From the NCBI GenBank assembly GCA_031216445.1, contig CM062214.1:8316501-8380500 (forward strand): a stretch of DNA of 64,000 nucleotides. Reading direction: 5' to 3'. The stretch is from Lateolabrax maculatus (taxonomy: Eukaryota > Chordata > Actinopteri > Acropomatiformes > Lateolabracidae). Both the position numbers and the translations under genes were made by a program. The notes under the pieces are model-generated. The model did no database searches and was not told where the DNA came from. It saw nothing but the letters and a program-made list of their open reading frames with translations. This document shows positions 1-13,694 of this stretch, piece by piece. Each line of letters starts with the position of its first letter. Positions within the stretch are counted from its first letter, which is position 1.

Positions 1-378
1 CCGGTCTAAATACGACATTATAGGGTACTATATCTATGCATGCTTTGAAAATTGCCAACAGTATTGCACTGTAGATAAAACATGAAAAGCACGACGCTAT
101 GAATGACAACATAAATTGAGGATACTGTGATGTTGATAACTGTCACAACTGTGGTTTGAATGTAAGAGTGTAAATAGCACTGTAACCTAAAAACATTACT
201 TTGATATAAGAAATTAAATTAGCAATTGACCATGTGGTGTTCTAGTGAAATGTGTGGTTTAAGTCAGTGAAACTACCTGCACAGTTCTCCACAGTTGCCT
301 ATCAATGCCTGTATACACAAATAAGTAAACATGGACATTAAGTTTTACATAAAACCATGCATACAATAGGTCTGTCAG

Positions 379-381
<3 letters not shown>

Positions 382-445
<64 letters not shown>
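382..445. repeat. (CA)n microsatellite, 32 units
   Basis: This is an uninterrupted CA/TG run, likely to be length-polymorphic. The poly-Val-Cys frame that reads through it on the minus strand is an artefact of the repeat. Confidence 0.98.
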
Positions 446-446
<1 letters not shown>

Positions 447-447
<1 letters not shown>

Positions 448-3400
448 ACTCATCCTCACTTAGCCTAATATCTGTTGGGACTGTCATACACACATATGCA
501 CACTCAATTTAATGCTGGCTGCAGGACAACTGGGATAGTGAAGATGTGGAGTAGGCAAGGTGTGGCTGGATCAAAGGGAATTGTTGGTTTGGCTGGCAGA
601 GTGGATACCATCTTTCAAGGGAGACTGGTTCAACGGTTAGGCCCCAGATGGTTGAACACCTGTGGGCCTCAAAGAAAATACCCAGCCCCTGAAAACCTCC
701 AGAGCTCCTGGATGCATATTCATAAAGCCACCGAAAGCTGGAATCTGATCCATCTATGACCACGGATCAGGTTACACAAATACAGAAACATGGATCCTGT
801 CTAGTATCAGAGAAACATAAAACCAAAAAGAATGTTTTTATCTAAAAAGACAGAAAAATCTAAAATGCGATGACTCTGATTTGAGACTGAAAACAAACCT
901 TAAATTCCCTTGTCTGTTCCTCAACCCATTATATCAGGTCACTCATTCAAAACTCCCAACTGCTAAACACAGCTTTTGTTGTGAGATTCTATACATACAT
1001 ATGCCAAATGTTAACACTCTATTCTATGCATTGTATTCACGATATAAGTATGACGCTATGTTCTTCCTTTGTGTTATTATAATCACGACCAGCGATAACA
1101 CAGTCAAAACATGACTCAAAAGCACAGGTGGTTCAGTTACTGTGCCATATGGTGGAATTTAAGATGTACGTATTGCACTTGGCTTTGGCCAATCATGGTA
1201 AATATTAAATGACAATCAATTAAGTCTGGACAGTTAAATTGTCCCAGTGTTTATGAGCTCACCCTTTGTGCTTTTACACCTGTCGAAGTGTGTGGAGATA
1301 ATTGGTCTTAATAGAGTGAGTAAATCACTAATAGGTTTCCAGCGTTTTACTCCACTTACTGAAATAGTAAAGACACTGAGGGAAATGTCATCAGTATCTC
1401 AGAAATGGCGGATTGAGTTGATGAGATAATATGATGAGTCACTTTTCATTAATGATATAAATCCCTTTGGGCAATATATCAGTCAGATAGTGTTGCTGAC
1501 TGTTTCCTCTAAAACTAGAGCTCAAATCTTCAGTTTTTTTATTATCCTGGCTCATTCATTCAGCAATCATGTAAAATCAACATATTTTCTTTAAACAACT
1601 GCTCATTTATCAGATATTGTTTACAATATATTTGTAAATACAATTTGTATTGTATTTGTATATACAATACAAATGTCTATATTGTAACTTTAATAAAATA
1701 CATTCAACCGTGTACACTGCACATATTTAAATTACAATCAAATGAGTTTTTATGAGTCATTAAAGGGGTAGTCCGGTGATTTAGTATTGCTCTTACATAA
1801 AGTTGGGGTGCTCAGATCATGCCCAAGCAGGAATAACCTTGATGACATCATCAGGGTTATTCTTTTATTCCTTCGCAGCCACAGTAGACATGACACTGTT
1901 TTCATGGGCTGAGTAGTGCTTCTCATGACCAGTAAACTGAGTGAAACTCAAGATTAGGATTACCAGAGCCAATTTTGTCAACAAAAATGTTCTGGAAACA
2001 TTTCTGTATTTGAGGCACCATGATTCCCTGATGATTAAATCCCTTTCTCTTTAAAATGGTTACTGTGAGCCTATTGTACACATGTGATCCCCTACAAGCC
2101 CCTGAGCATGTCATGGTAGAACTGTGCTATCAGTGTCTGGGTCAAATCAGAAGTTTTACATATTACACATTCACATCACATTTTCAAGCCTTGGAGTCTT
2201 CCCATTAATTCATTCCTTTTTCCCACATCAAGCCATTTAATGTACATATGGGGTTTTTATCCCCATACTGCTTGACTAACAGTATCTTCCAGTATACTCA
2301 TTATGGCATATGAACACTCACACTAAGGAAAACATTAAAATGAATGCAGCAGTTCCATCTTAAGGTCACCAGTAGGTACTACAACAAGAAACAAAACATC
2401 TTTCACTCTTGGTCCTTTCTATTTATACGTCTGTTTCTCTCACATACAGATACCCTTTTTCTGCCTCTTATGAAGTTCAGACAAGAGGAAATTTCATTGT
2501 ATGTGTGCAATGCATCTGCATGAGAGAAAAATATGCATTATCTGTGTAGGAAAGCTCCATCAGTGAGACTATTGAGGGAGTTGTACTCAGAGGAATTTGA
2601 AAGGTCTGCATGTCATTGACCAGAGGGTTCCTGCAAGCTATGAGTCCAGTTTGTTTGTTGCAAATGGAGATTTTTTGAATTGTGAGCCACCCCATTATTT
2701 TCAGGCACACGTCTTCCCCGCATGAAAGACAGGAAAGCACATGTACTCATGCATAGATACACAAATACAGACATGTGTGCACACACATTAGCGCACAAAT
2801 ACTGTACAGTACGCTGCAATGTTCTGGAGTGGGATGTTTAAACCTCTCTTGGCACCTGATCAGACCGAGTTTCCCATGAAGTTTTCTGTGGAGCAAAAGT
2901 GACTTGAACTGATTGAGGCGGATAAGTGGCCTAAGCAAATAGCCCTTCCACTGTGACAAGGGAGTGGAGAGAGCAATTAGTCTGGTCTTGAGATCTACAA
3001 TTCCATAACCTCAGATAAACCTTCTTGATTACCCCATAAAACTGGCCTTTCCTGAATGGCATGTCATTGAAGAGAAATGGGGCCGTGTAAAGTGCAAGGC
3101 TGGCAAAAGTCCTGGAGTTCAGCAAGTTAAAACTTAGCGCCGTGGGAACTATGCCAATCATCCATATTATAAGTTGTGACAGAGATAGCTCTGGGAATAA
3201 AGGCATACCAAACGAACACACAGAAAGTATTTAAGTGCAAACAACAGCGTCACGCTGTTGGCAGGTAAGAGGCGTTGTCTGCCAAAAGACGAGTGCATGC
3301 TTTTCTTAACTGCTTTTAAGCATTGGCACTAAGTGATGATACTGAACTTTGAAAATTGAGGGAGAAAGTCATTATTGATTCAGCAGCAAACTTTTGGCTC

Positions 3401-4056
3401 CTTATTTAACTTTATAAGATAACACCCTCTCAATAGGGCTACATTAAATTAACGGCTGTATGAAACAAACTGCAAAAAAACTACTTCTAACTGATTTGAG
3501 AGTGGAACTGAGTGGCAGAGAAGAAGGCAGAGGGGAGTCACAGCACAGTACATCCGAGCTAAGGTCCCAACAGCTGATAGCTTCACAGTTCACGAGACGG
3601 CTCCTACAACATGGTCAGGACGGCACTGCTGGCAAAGACACCAGCTACACAGTTAAGTACAGTACAGCACAGTGCAGTGAAGTATGATCTAACCAGGAGA
3701 CTAGCATACTCCTACAAATACAGTAGGTGCCTGGTACAAACACAGTACACCACAGTGTGGTTCGGACTGTCTGGGTTATTAACAGACTGCAGCAAACAGA
3801 TACAACACAGTACGGAACATTACGATATACAGGGCGGAAAATGAAAGATTATTACATTGCAGTTTAGCACAATTTGGTGTGATTCAGCAAACAGAGTCAG
3901 AGTCCAGTGTGATGTTGTACAGACACAGGACAGCAGGGTAAAATGCACTGTATTGGAGTCTAGATGGGATGTAACCAAAATACCCAAGTGTAAGCCCTGG
4001 TAAAGTATTACAGTAAAGGGATTCAAGATGAGGGGGCTGAAGGGATAGAGGGAGCG
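447..4056. other. No gene seen; single-copy-like DNA
   Basis: Open frames here are short, on both strands, and lack family resemblance or paired splice signals. At 1643-1654 and 1663-1674 there is a perfect 12-nt inverted repeat around an 8-nt AT-rich loop. At about 1764-1900 a stretch beginning TTAAAGGGGTAGTCCGGTGA resembles the terminal sequence of a fish non-autonomous repeat, but I could not find a matching right end. The stretch 3640-3830 is built largely of CAGTACA/CACAGT-like words, a low-complexity bias rather than a clean tandem repeat. Confidence 0.6.
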
Positions 4057-4085
4057 AGAGAGGGAGGGAGGGAGGGAGGGAGGAG
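4057..4085 (+). repeat. (GGGA)n tract, G-quadruplex candidate
   Basis: Five GGG runs in succession are separated by single A residues, ending in GG, within a wider purine-rich stretch (about 4021-4095). Four or more G3 runs with one-base loops is the textbook pattern for a stable intramolecular G-quadruplex on the plus strand. A (TG)12 run follows at 4381-4405. Confidence 0.85.
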
Positions 4086-4380
4086 TGGAGAGATTGAGCG
4101 TAACAAGCAAGCACACATAAAGGCGGTTTCATTCTTTTTTCCTCCCCTTCCTCCCCCTCTCTGTCTCTCCCTCTCTCTCACCATTACAGCAGCATTAGAA
4201 GCTGAGCTGCTCAACTGTTCCAAGATGTCAGAACTACAAAGCTCCCTTGAATGAGGGAATGTGGGGCCCAGGGCGGCGAGGGGGTCTGGAACAGCTGGCC
4301 CAGTGGTGGGGCCTCCTGTTCCCTCGCTCTGCAGCCGCTAGCTAGCCGGGACAAGACAGGGATGTCTGGCTGGGGGGTGG

Positions 4381-4405
4381 TGTGTGTGTGTGTGTGTGTG
4401 TGTGT
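4381..4405. repeat. (TG)n microsatellite
   Basis: About 12 TG units, followed by imperfect TTGAGTGTGTG sequence. Confidence 0.95.
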
Positions 4406-5621
4406 TTGAGTGTGTGTGAGTGTGGAGGGAGGCTGGATAGAAGGGGGTCAGGGAATGTTTCTGTCTTCTCAGTGCAGGAGGGATGACACAGGGATCACCG
4501 GCCAGGTCCCCCTGACCAAAGCTGGAAAGGACGGGATGGGTGGGGACAGAGGAGGAAGTGTGTGGCCTTGTGAGGTTGAGGGATTGTTGTCAGACTCTGA
4601 GATTTCAGTGAACAGTGGTTGCAACATTGCACAATGAAATGTAGGGTAATTCACCCAAAAGGAACTGAGCAAGGAGTAGGAAATTGAGAGTACAAATTGG
4701 AGATTGAGAAAGTTATTGTGTGGATTTATTTTGTAACACACACAAACAGAAATACATGCACGTGCACACGTATGGACATAGAGCTGCATCTCCATCTGCT
4801 CATGCTCTGTGCTTAGGGAGACATGGAAAATTACAGGGAGAGAAACACTTGTGGCTTCCATCTCATCTTTGGTGTCAGAGAAGTGTGACTTAAAAGGGAG
4901 GAGGATAAAAGGAGACAAACTATTTTTGACAACTGTAAACAGGAGAAAGCTCAGAGCTGTTGAAGCTTAGCACACAAAGATATCATAAAAAGGTTTCAGC
5001 GAAGTTCAGGGAAGGTATCAAGTTAAACTAAGGTTCAATGCTGCAGTACAGCAAGCCTCCATTTCCCAGGACAGGAACACAGATTAACGTATGAGTGTTC
5101 ATGTGAGCTTGTTGTGGGCCACCACACATGATGCTGGAAAAGACGGCTCAGCTATTGCAGAGAACAGGCACAATACAGCCAGTGGAAAGGGACTTATAAG
5201 CAGCTGCATCTGCACTCACGGATATAGAAGACCCACAATTACTAGCTGCAATGGAAATACAACTTTAAAAGAACAAACTCAAGGCAAACATTAATGTAAA
5301 CCACCATACAGTAAATGTAACCAAATGACGTTGGGTCCCATGAACGGGTTCTGTTGTTCATTTAAGATATGGCACCATTCAAGAATCTCACTGTAATTGT
5401 ATTGTTACTTGTTTTTATTGCTGTTTGTTTTTTCCATGCTTTGGGGGTGTTGTCATCTGCATTAATGAGATACATATGAATTTGTTGGAGCTTTTTCCTG
5501 ACACATAAATACACATAAAGATGCACCCCACCACACAAAAACACAAACGAGCATGTACATAGAATATGTTATGCTGGATATACAAGCATATCTGCATGCT
5601 GCACACATATATCCACACCAC

Positions 5622-5622
<1 letters not shown>
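4406..5622. other. No gene seen
   Basis: The longest frame (149 codons, minus strand, 4469-4918) has no recognisable domain, shares the region with a plus-strand frame and is partly Cys/Val-rich from an imperfect CA-like stretch. I see no promoter, exon or mobile-element signature. Confidence 0.55.

Positions 5623-5687
<65 letters not shown>
5623..5687. repeat. (AC)n microsatellite, about 32 units
   Basis: A pure AC run just downstream of imperfect CACACATATATCCACACC sequence. Overlapping poly-Cys/Val frames on the minus strand are artefacts. Confidence 0.98.
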
Positions 5688-5688
<1 letters not shown>

Positions 5689-7939
5689 CATTCCTGTCGG
5701 GGGTGTGAGAGCTGGAGACCTCATAGATTGTGAAGTGCACAAATTCCAAAACAGCAAAGTAAAATATCCCCTTTTAAAGAGAAGACTGGATTATTTTACA
5801 GGAGTTTCCGTTTGAGGGCGCCACACAGTCGACCATGCACTCGCCTCAACACAACAACATAAAGCTCAGTCTCTGGGCGGCTTGGAGAGGCATCCAACTA
5901 AGATTAAAGCTGGTCTTAAAACCGGATCTTAATTGTGTACGTTTGTAATTATACAATGGTTCGCCTCTTCCCTTCAGAGTAACTTAAACATCTGGAATTG
6001 GGCATGACAGAGGCTTTCTTTACCAGAGCAAGAGAAGAAACAGCAAGTGAGAGTGAGATGGAGAGAAATGAGAGGGAGAAAAAAAGTGAAAGGGAGAAAG
6101 AACAAACAAAGAAAGCACAGAAATAAACTGGTAAAGATTCAGCAGCTAAGGCTTTCCTTTCAAGTGTGCAAGCATGTGAGGTATGTGCTGGAGGAGGACA
6201 CAAAAGATGATTCCTGGAGTTCCTCTTTTGGCCCAGAACACAGCAATGGAGCAGCCAGCAAGCTTTCAGACCAGCCAGTCAGCCCGACAGCCCCTGCTGC
6301 AGCGACTAGTGAGACTACTCAGCAGCTTCTTGGAGGCTGCACGGTGCATGTGCAAGCGGCCACATGCTGGAAAGTCACGGCATGGTGAAAAATCCCTCTT
6401 AAGGAGATACAACTCTATGTGGGACCTTACTCACACCAAATGTGGATGAACATCATATTTTAGGACATAGTCTGTGCAGGACTAAAATGTCAACACTGAA
6501 CACTGCAATTCTTCTTTAGAAGGGGGTTTTGTAAGGGGCTTTGTGATGTGTGTCAGAGGTTTGGTTTACAGTAATATCTGGTCATCATGCTGAACAACTT
6601 TGTTGGAATTTGTCCTGCTGTTAAATATTGGCCATGCAGAATCGTAGGCCTTAGGATCCTTCTCTCGCCATAAAAGAGACAGAGCTGTGGCAACGAAACG
6701 ACACCCGTGTATTTTTCTGGTAGGTCAAATGTGCTGATTGACTTACAGTGTTCCCTTTACAGACTGTTTCTGTATGTATTCAGTCAAGGAAATCACTGAG
6801 ACAATTTCCACTCCAGTGAATGAAAAGACGTATTCATTTAGACCTGGGTCAAACTCTGGTTTGACTGACATGATGGCATGGAAACAGTTCATTAATCTCC
6901 CCCATAAACTACTGCTTGTGACGGCCTGCGCTTTGAAACCTGAGCTGGCAGCAATCTACCTCCTGATATGTATAATGTTAACATTAAGTGAGGCAATAGC
7001 ACTCATTTCCTCAGTTTATTATTGCACACACTAGTTACACAAAGAGAGCAATCTTACACAATTCACTTCTGCAGCGGGAATGAAAAAAGAAAGAGGAAGC
7101 TTCTTTCTGTGGGAATGGAGAGGACAAGGTGGGTCATTTGGAAATTCAAGACAGGGCTGCCATAGTAGCTTCTTGTTGTTCATTGGGATTTGATTTAGAA
7201 CTCAGACGGATACGGCACTTTCCGTAGGCGAGCTTTGTTGGAGAGCGCTGACGGATGGGAGAAGGTGGAGAGACGGAGGAGAAAGGAATGGAAGAAAGTG
7301 AAAAGGATGAACTCCCGTTTCCTGCAGAGCCTTTAGTAGTATGACAGATCAAACAATTATCTGTCTAGAGGATAATATGTTAAAGTTGCACACTAATAAA
7401 GACATCTGCAGTGAGTCTGTCTGAAAACCTAACATGAAAGGGCGTCTCACAGTAGACGGATGGCCTGAAAAAGACAAGTGGCACCAGAACCACATTTTAA
7501 ATTTCTGCCCATTTTCCCGTCAGGGCCGACAAAGAAAGACAACCTATCCTGCGTCAGATGAAACACCACGAAATGTCACTTGAGTATACCAAATCCCTAC
7601 AATGAGTCAATTATACCTCTCCTCAGTCACTGGCAGAGTACATAAAGCCGAAAGACATTTGGTGACCTCAAACTGACTCCAGAGAAAGTGGGCACAAATT
7701 GACAGTTCAGCGCTGACTACAATGCCTGTGAGACATTAGCCTCAAACTGTCTCTGTGGTATTTTCTCTAATGCGTCTAAAAGACACTGTCTGGCAAACTG
7801 TGACCTAACTTGAAAGAAATGAGATGTGACCAGCGCAAAGGCTGTGTTGTTACAGCGTTATTATGGCATAATATTATCAGAAAATATCAGGTGTGTGTAT
7901 GCATGTGCCTGCTTTCATTGGCAGGTGGCATTCCCTTGA

Positions 7940-7941
<2 letters not shown>
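5688..7941. other. No gene seen; possible conserved non-coding stretch
   Basis: The stretch contains a GA-rich segment (6047-6110) and a denser, less repetitive segment (about 6740-7030) that resembles regulatory single-copy DNA more than repeat. No splice-bounded coding segment was found. Confidence 0.45.

Positions 7942-7974
<33 letters not shown>
7942..7974. repeat. (CA)n microsatellite
   Basis: A CA run followed by a diverged tail of CATACATACGTACACACAGG type up to about 8017. Confidence 0.95.
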
Positions 7975-7978
<4 letters not shown>

Positions 7979-9580
7979 TACGTACACACAGGCGCACACA
8001 CACAGGCAAACACACAGTGTCCTCTGCATGAGATGACTCACATGCCGTGACATCTGGTTAGTGTTGGATGCATTGTTCGGGGCAGCGCAGTGACTTAACA
8101 CTACACATAATGGAAGGAAAAAGGAAAAAGAGAAAGCCATGGAATAAAATACATTATTATAATATTAGGCCTCGGTTCTCCATTAATGTTTTTTCCTCTA
8201 TTAACAATGGGACACCATACTGCCAGCACAGGGGACAACTGTGCACTGACTAGTTCCAGGACAACTTTCCCCATTGGTAAGGAGAAGTGGTAAGAGAGGT
8301 CAGGAGCAAGAGGTGGAAAACATGAGAATCTGGGCAGAAAGTGAGTTAAATACTTGAGTTTCAACTATTTTAGTTCCTAGAAGTGTGAATGAGACAAGAG
8401 ACATTCCTAGAGAGAGACAATAAATCAAAATATTCAAAATCTACTTTACTCCTCTTTCTCCTGTCTGCACGAGTTCCACTTTTACAGACATAGTAGCTTG
8501 GACTTGGACTAAACAGGAAAACAGACATCAGTGTGAAGTTGGGGAAGATAGTGTCAGATCTAGTGTAAATCAAGCTGCTCTCGTCCGGAAAAAAAACAAA
8601 AACAATAGCATTGACTGTGCATGGAAATGAGCTCGAGACAGATCCAAAGCAAAATAATCTGCAGTGAATTTATCCTCTCATCCCTCATTACTGCATCCCC
8701 CCATGGCTTCATCTGGGAGAGATACTGGTAGAGAGAGGCTGCTGAAGAGACCCACCTCCCTCTTCTCCCAGCACTGCCTCAGGAATGCTTTTCTTCTGGC
8801 CCCCTTAGCCCCATGTGTAGACGCCCTCTCTGCAGGGTGTGTTTTGCATGTAAAGCAGGCTGCAGATGCTGTCCGCAAAAGCGACCAGGAGGGACAAGGG
8901 GGACCAGGACACAAGGAGGCCCCACCGCCATGCCACCCGCCTGGCCTCGCCTCGCTTTGCTGCCACCCCCTCCGCGGCTCCCCTCCCACAACACCTCTCA
9001 TTACTTCACCCCTCGACAGTCCCCCTTTCCATCCCCCGGTTCGACATGCCACCCCTCCATCACCCCATCCTCTCCGTCCGCCCCCTCGACCATCCCTCTG
9101 CCACCCTCCTAGCACACGCAGTTGTGTGTCTCCTGGGAAACAAGCTCTGGTTGGTGTATGGAGGCACGCTGAGCTCAGACAGACACACACACATACACCA
9201 TACCACTTCAGTGGAGAGAAAGACCTGAGAAACGGCATTTGGACAGAGAGAGAGAGAGAGAGAAAGAAAGACAGAGGGGAGGGAGGAAGAGAGTGATCAC
9301 CTCTAATAAAATGGTTCTTTACAATCCTGTTATGCATATTCGGCTTGACATGACTACATTCAGGGGGAAATAATTAACAAGTGTATGGCGTACATTAATA
9401 TTGCATTTGACAGCAGACAGGTGGCTGGCTGGGAGCAGATGTTAGGAGGCAGACCAGGGAGAGAGCCTGAGTGAGAGGGAGATGGAAAATTATTACAAGG
9501 TTATGTGCTATAAACACAACTAACATGTAATCACTGGAGTTTCACAGACTTTTCAATTTAAACGCATGTATGCTGTGGTG
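7975..9580. other. No gene seen; C-rich low-complexity island at 8690-9115
   Basis: The segment 8690-9115 is rich in CCC/CCT and poor in TA and TAA, so long frames stay open on both strands at once (210 codons plus, 219 codons minus). Their translations are proline/histidine-rich or glycine-rich and run into an (AG)n tract at 9246-9272, which argues against either being a protein. At 8042-8100 on the minus strand a 59-nt segment is flanked by a good pyrimidine tract plus AG and by GTGAGT. I treat it as chance because its open frame does not join the 18.8-kb candidate exon directly. Confidence 0.5.
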
Positions 9581-9582
9581 TG

Positions 9583-9945
9583 GAAAACAGTTAGTTGATT
9601 AATCTGTGAGTTGATCAACAATAAATCTATTGCTACCAATTTTGATAAAACGATTTGTCGTTTTAAGTCATTAATCAAGAAAAATTGCAGAGTCGTAAGT
9701 TCCATCTTTTCAAATGTGATGATTTTGTATTTTTCTTTAAATTTCTGTAAATTTAGTACCTTTAGGGTTTGAAATAAACAAACAATTTGAAATATCACCT
9801 TGGGCTCTGGTAAATTGTGATTGACATTTTTCCATTTCTCTTTGATGATTTATAGATTAAATGATTAATCAATTATTTAATTATGGAATTGACAAATAAA
9901 AATAACATTACTTACAAAAAATGCTAGTTGCAGCTCTACATCTCT
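9583..9945. mobile_element. Non-autonomous dispersed repeat (MITE-like)
   Basis: The ends contain TTGATTAATC and GATTAATCAATTATTTAATTA blocks, and the right side closes with a CTAGTTGCAGCTCTA segment. The middle (CAAATGTGATGATTT, then TCACCTTGGGCTCTGG) matches from memory a repeat that is very common in teleost genomes. No transposase is present. The superfamily is not assigned and target duplications were not resolved. Confidence 0.6.
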
Positions 9946-10508
9946 GTATGATTTACAGTGTCTGTATGTGATGTACAGTAAAGCATCCATCACATTATTC
10001 ATCCTTCCAGCTCCTCCGTCTGCTGCACACAAAGCTCCACAGTGTGGCCAGTCGGGGAGGGTGCAACTGGGATGACATAATGGTGTTTTCCATCCAACCT
10101 CTCCACTCCTAGGATCTGTACCGTGCTGAACAAGGTGTGGTAGGGTGAATAATTGTACTGACACACTGGTACATTTGGATAATGACCTTTTTTGTGACTT
10201 TTAAAGTATGCACACCTCAACCAGTCTTGACATGTGCAGCCCGTTGATCCCAAAGAACACCTCTGTAATGCCTTGCAGTGCTTATGTAATCCAAAAGCCT
10301 GCTTTATTCTATTCTGTTTGAAGGAGTTACTGCTTCACAAAGTGACATACATTCAGACAGACTGGTGTAGATTGGACTGACTGGGATGTTGGTTTCTCTT
10401 TTGTGATGCTGTGTGGTTATTCTAAGAATCGCAGTGCAACGATTTGGCAAACTTGTGTGAAAGCGTTACATGTGGTCATGTGCGAATGGCGTGACTCAAG
10501 CCACATCG

Positions 10509-10955
10509 GTGTAGCCTGGGAACCAGACGAATCTGCGAGCTCATATTTTATTTGCTCTGGCAGATACGTCTGGCCCCTCTCCCATTCAAACTGATTTCTA
10601 GTTACAGGTATCTGCCCGAGCCAATCACAACCGTTTATCTAGTATGAGGCGGGTTTAATACGATGACTGACAGAAAGGAGCGCTGTTCAGGCATCTTTGT
10701 AATAATAACATAACTATTAAACAGACTTGATGGCAATTTTTTTCTAACAGAAAAACAAACAACTGCACTTTATGTTGATAAGAAATATATGTCTTTGCCG
10801 TACTTCTGACAGGACTACCGTACGACAGGATGGTATGTCGCCGCTCTGACTGGTTGTCATACCCGTCGATAACGTCCTTGGAAATCGAAAATGAACTGAG
10901 AGGTTCCAGACTTATACGCATTTGGGAATTAGTCTGGCAATGCCAGTCTAACATT
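10509..10955. mobile_element. Non-autonomous DNA element, copy 1
   Basis: The left end TGTAGCCTGG and the reverse complement of the right end, TGTTAGACTGG, form an imperfect terminal inverted repeat. The right 160 bp align with 57220-57390 in this window: both contain a CTGACAGGA block, CGATAACG, GAAAATGAACTGA and AGGTTCCAGACT. Homology between two separate sites shows that this is a dispersed repeat. There is no coding capacity. The superfamily is unassigned. Confidence 0.65.
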
Positions 10956-13694
10956 GATCAGGCCCTTGACTTAATTCATATAGCATATAGTATATGTGCA
11001 AAGCAATACCTGACAGAGTACTGAGCAATAACTTTGGAGGGATTTAAGGCCTTTTGAACATCGTCCCACATGGCTTTATTCTTCAACAACAAAAAAAGGA
11101 ACCATCAAATAACAAGGGTAAACATTCATTTCCTCGGGTGAAGACTGGAAGCGAGGGAGGGTTGTTGCCTCTATTGTGTGAAACTGAGATGGATGTGTGG
11201 CCAGAACACCAGTTTGTGTGGGTTTCCCGGTTTCCCCCAGAGCTGAACCAGTCCCCCTCACTTTACAAAACTGTCCTGTAACATATTCAGACTTTTTACT
11301 GTACAATGTACATCTTGCTATTTCTGTACTGAAATGCAGTAATGGAGTCTGGATCTGCAGATAAGACGCGGCTCTACGACACTATACTGAAAGAGAACGA
11401 TAGAAGATGAGCGTCACCATTGTTAGGAGAAATAATCAAAGGTATTCCCATGTTTGAAATGCAGACTTGAAATCAAATCAAGTACTCCCCTTTTCTAAGT
11501 CTAAACACTACAATGTCTCACCCTTGTCTATAGTTGCCCATTGTACTGGAGTGTCTGACTCTGCAGCTAAGGGCCTGCAGCAAACATGGGTCATGAGGCA
11601 GGAACTCTGGGAGTCACCATGCTTTGCTCCAGCATTTGGAACCACTCTCGACCTATCACAAATTCCTCTTTCTTGGCAGCTATACAGCTTTCCCTCTCTC
11701 TCTCCCTTTCCTCTTTTCATCAGTGCTGGCAGTAGAACTGTAGTCTACATTCTGCACTAATTAACAACCTTCAGAGGAAGACCACCAAACTGGTGAACTG
11801 GCACACTCGAAGCACGCTTACAGCAAGACTCTCGTGCGTTAAGTTTTTTTCTTTCTTCGTCCTCTGTCCGTCCCTCTAAAGGTTGTGTTGAAGGTTGTAT
11901 TGCATTAGTCGACAAAACTTTCAAGCTGAGATGGAGCTCCATTTAAACTTGAGTCTCCTCCAGACCACACACACATGCGGTGCACACTCTCAGACACTCA
12001 GTGAAATGATCTATGCCCTTTCCAATGACCCTGCTACTAACTCTTACATGGCAGCTAGCCTTGCAGAGAAAGCTTGCTGTATGTTATCAGAGTATCAGAA
12101 TAAACAACTGCAACATCCACATGGGCCAAGTTGGCAGCTCTCACTCTGTGACATACAGAAAACAATGAACAATACTTGTTCTCATGCTTCTGATATACAA
12201 TGTTGTATATTACAGTGCTTGCCTCATTTTACATATGGGTTGTGTTAGTACTTACATCTTAATATTGTTATAGTCCAACAAATCCACCTTTACCTCTGTC
12301 CGCATCCAAACTATTCAATCATCCTCATTATCACTAAGTACAGCAGTACAGTATAAATGTTATACACTACTGCAATTCTCTAGCTGCCATAGGAAAATGA
12401 ACAATGACTATAAGGCATGATTTAGAGCAAATAATGGGTTCAGTTCAATCTGACATAGTGACATGTTTCTATGTTTCTGACACCATCACTCTCAGCCAGG
12501 GATACCAGGACTTCTATAAATGAACAACCTGAGATTGTTATTAGTCACTGTGAGAAGTGACAGTTGACTGGATTCTCTTCCTACACAAAGTGTTTTCCTA
12601 TTTCACCTAGTCAAAAATTACACTGGGATATTATCAACTATTTAATAAGACTGGACCTCAGATGCAAGAATTAAAATTATCTGATATATTTCTGAATCTC
12701 AAATTCACGTACTGTAGGCCTTCTATATCCCTCTAAAAATATATCACTTCCATGTCTACCTACAGAAGAATTTATGTGTGACGCAAGGGGTCGACGAGAG
12801 TCCCGCTGTTCATACCTATAGCACAGGGTTTGATTTTTAGTTCACAATAGATTTAACCCATTGATAGCACCTACAACACCAGACAGATGTTACACACGTT
12901 ACATACAAATTAAGCTTAAGTAAGGCAAATTATGTTCCATTTTGAGTACCAACAAAGATACATCAGACTTGTCAGTCAGCATCCGAAATCATCACCTAGA
13001 CAGTAACATGGATATGCACATGTGTGTTACCATGGAAAAATGTTTCAGGAGATGGTCAGAATAATTACTTATACATAGAACTGATACTTCTTTTGGCATC
13101 AAGCTTGGCTCTTTTTCTGACTGATGATTAACTAATGGGAAAGATATGTTTTCTATTGCACTATTGTCTTTTTCTCTTTGAAAACTAGCACGGGCATATT
13201 CGAGAAGGCAAACATGCACACAGGAGTGTATACACTGGAACACAAACACACAAACACACACACAAATACTCTGTGTCAAACCCCCAAGCTGCCGGTCTGG
13301 AGCATCAATCGAGTCTCTGTTCGTTCTCCTCACCCTCCTAGTCTCCACTGCCATCTTCCACCACCAACATCCACACCACATAATTTGTCATAGAACAGCA
13401 CAACCTAAGACAAGCAGCCTTCAAAGCACACTTAAGTTTAAATCAGGTACATGCTCTCCTTTGGTAATGCACTATACTGACTAGCCTGGGTCCCACTGGC
13501 TTCCATTCTCAGTCTTCCCTTGGGAAAGTTACAGTACTGCATACGAGGGCAGAGTGGGAAGGTCACATGCTGTCTCAATCTCTTGTCATGGAGTAAATAC
13601 TTAACATTTTTCATGTTTAAATTCCTTGAGTGCCAATGTTGCAAGCAAACAGTAGATCCCAAATAGATGGAGTGCATTAATCAGGGCCAAAGTG
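10956..13694. other. No gene seen
   Basis: AT-rich DNA with scattered short frames and a CACAAACACA low-complexity patch at 13236-13266. The 117-codon plus-strand frame at 11895-12248 has no recognisable domain and lacks a usable splice context. Confidence 0.55.

Noticed and set aside
382..445. Poly-Cys/Val frames over CA repeats (here and at 5623-5687, 7942-7974, 19365-19422), and poly-Ser/Leu and Arg/Glu frames at 59393-59503
   Set aside because: Dinucleotide repeats are open in all phases. They are not proteins.
8042..8100. 59-nt minus-strand segment with a good polypyrimidine acceptor and GTGAGT donor, open frame containing LSHCAAPNNASNTNQMSRH
   Set aside because: Very short, no family match, and its phase (two leading bases) does not join the phase-0 end of the 18788-18900 candidate. 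Kept only as a place to check for spliced reads.
8664..9337. The two longest frames in the window (210 codons plus, 219 codons minus) over one C-rich segment
   Set aside because: They overlap on opposite strands, translate to Pro/His-rich and Gly-rich low complexity and run into an (AG)n tract. Stop scarcity follows from base composition.
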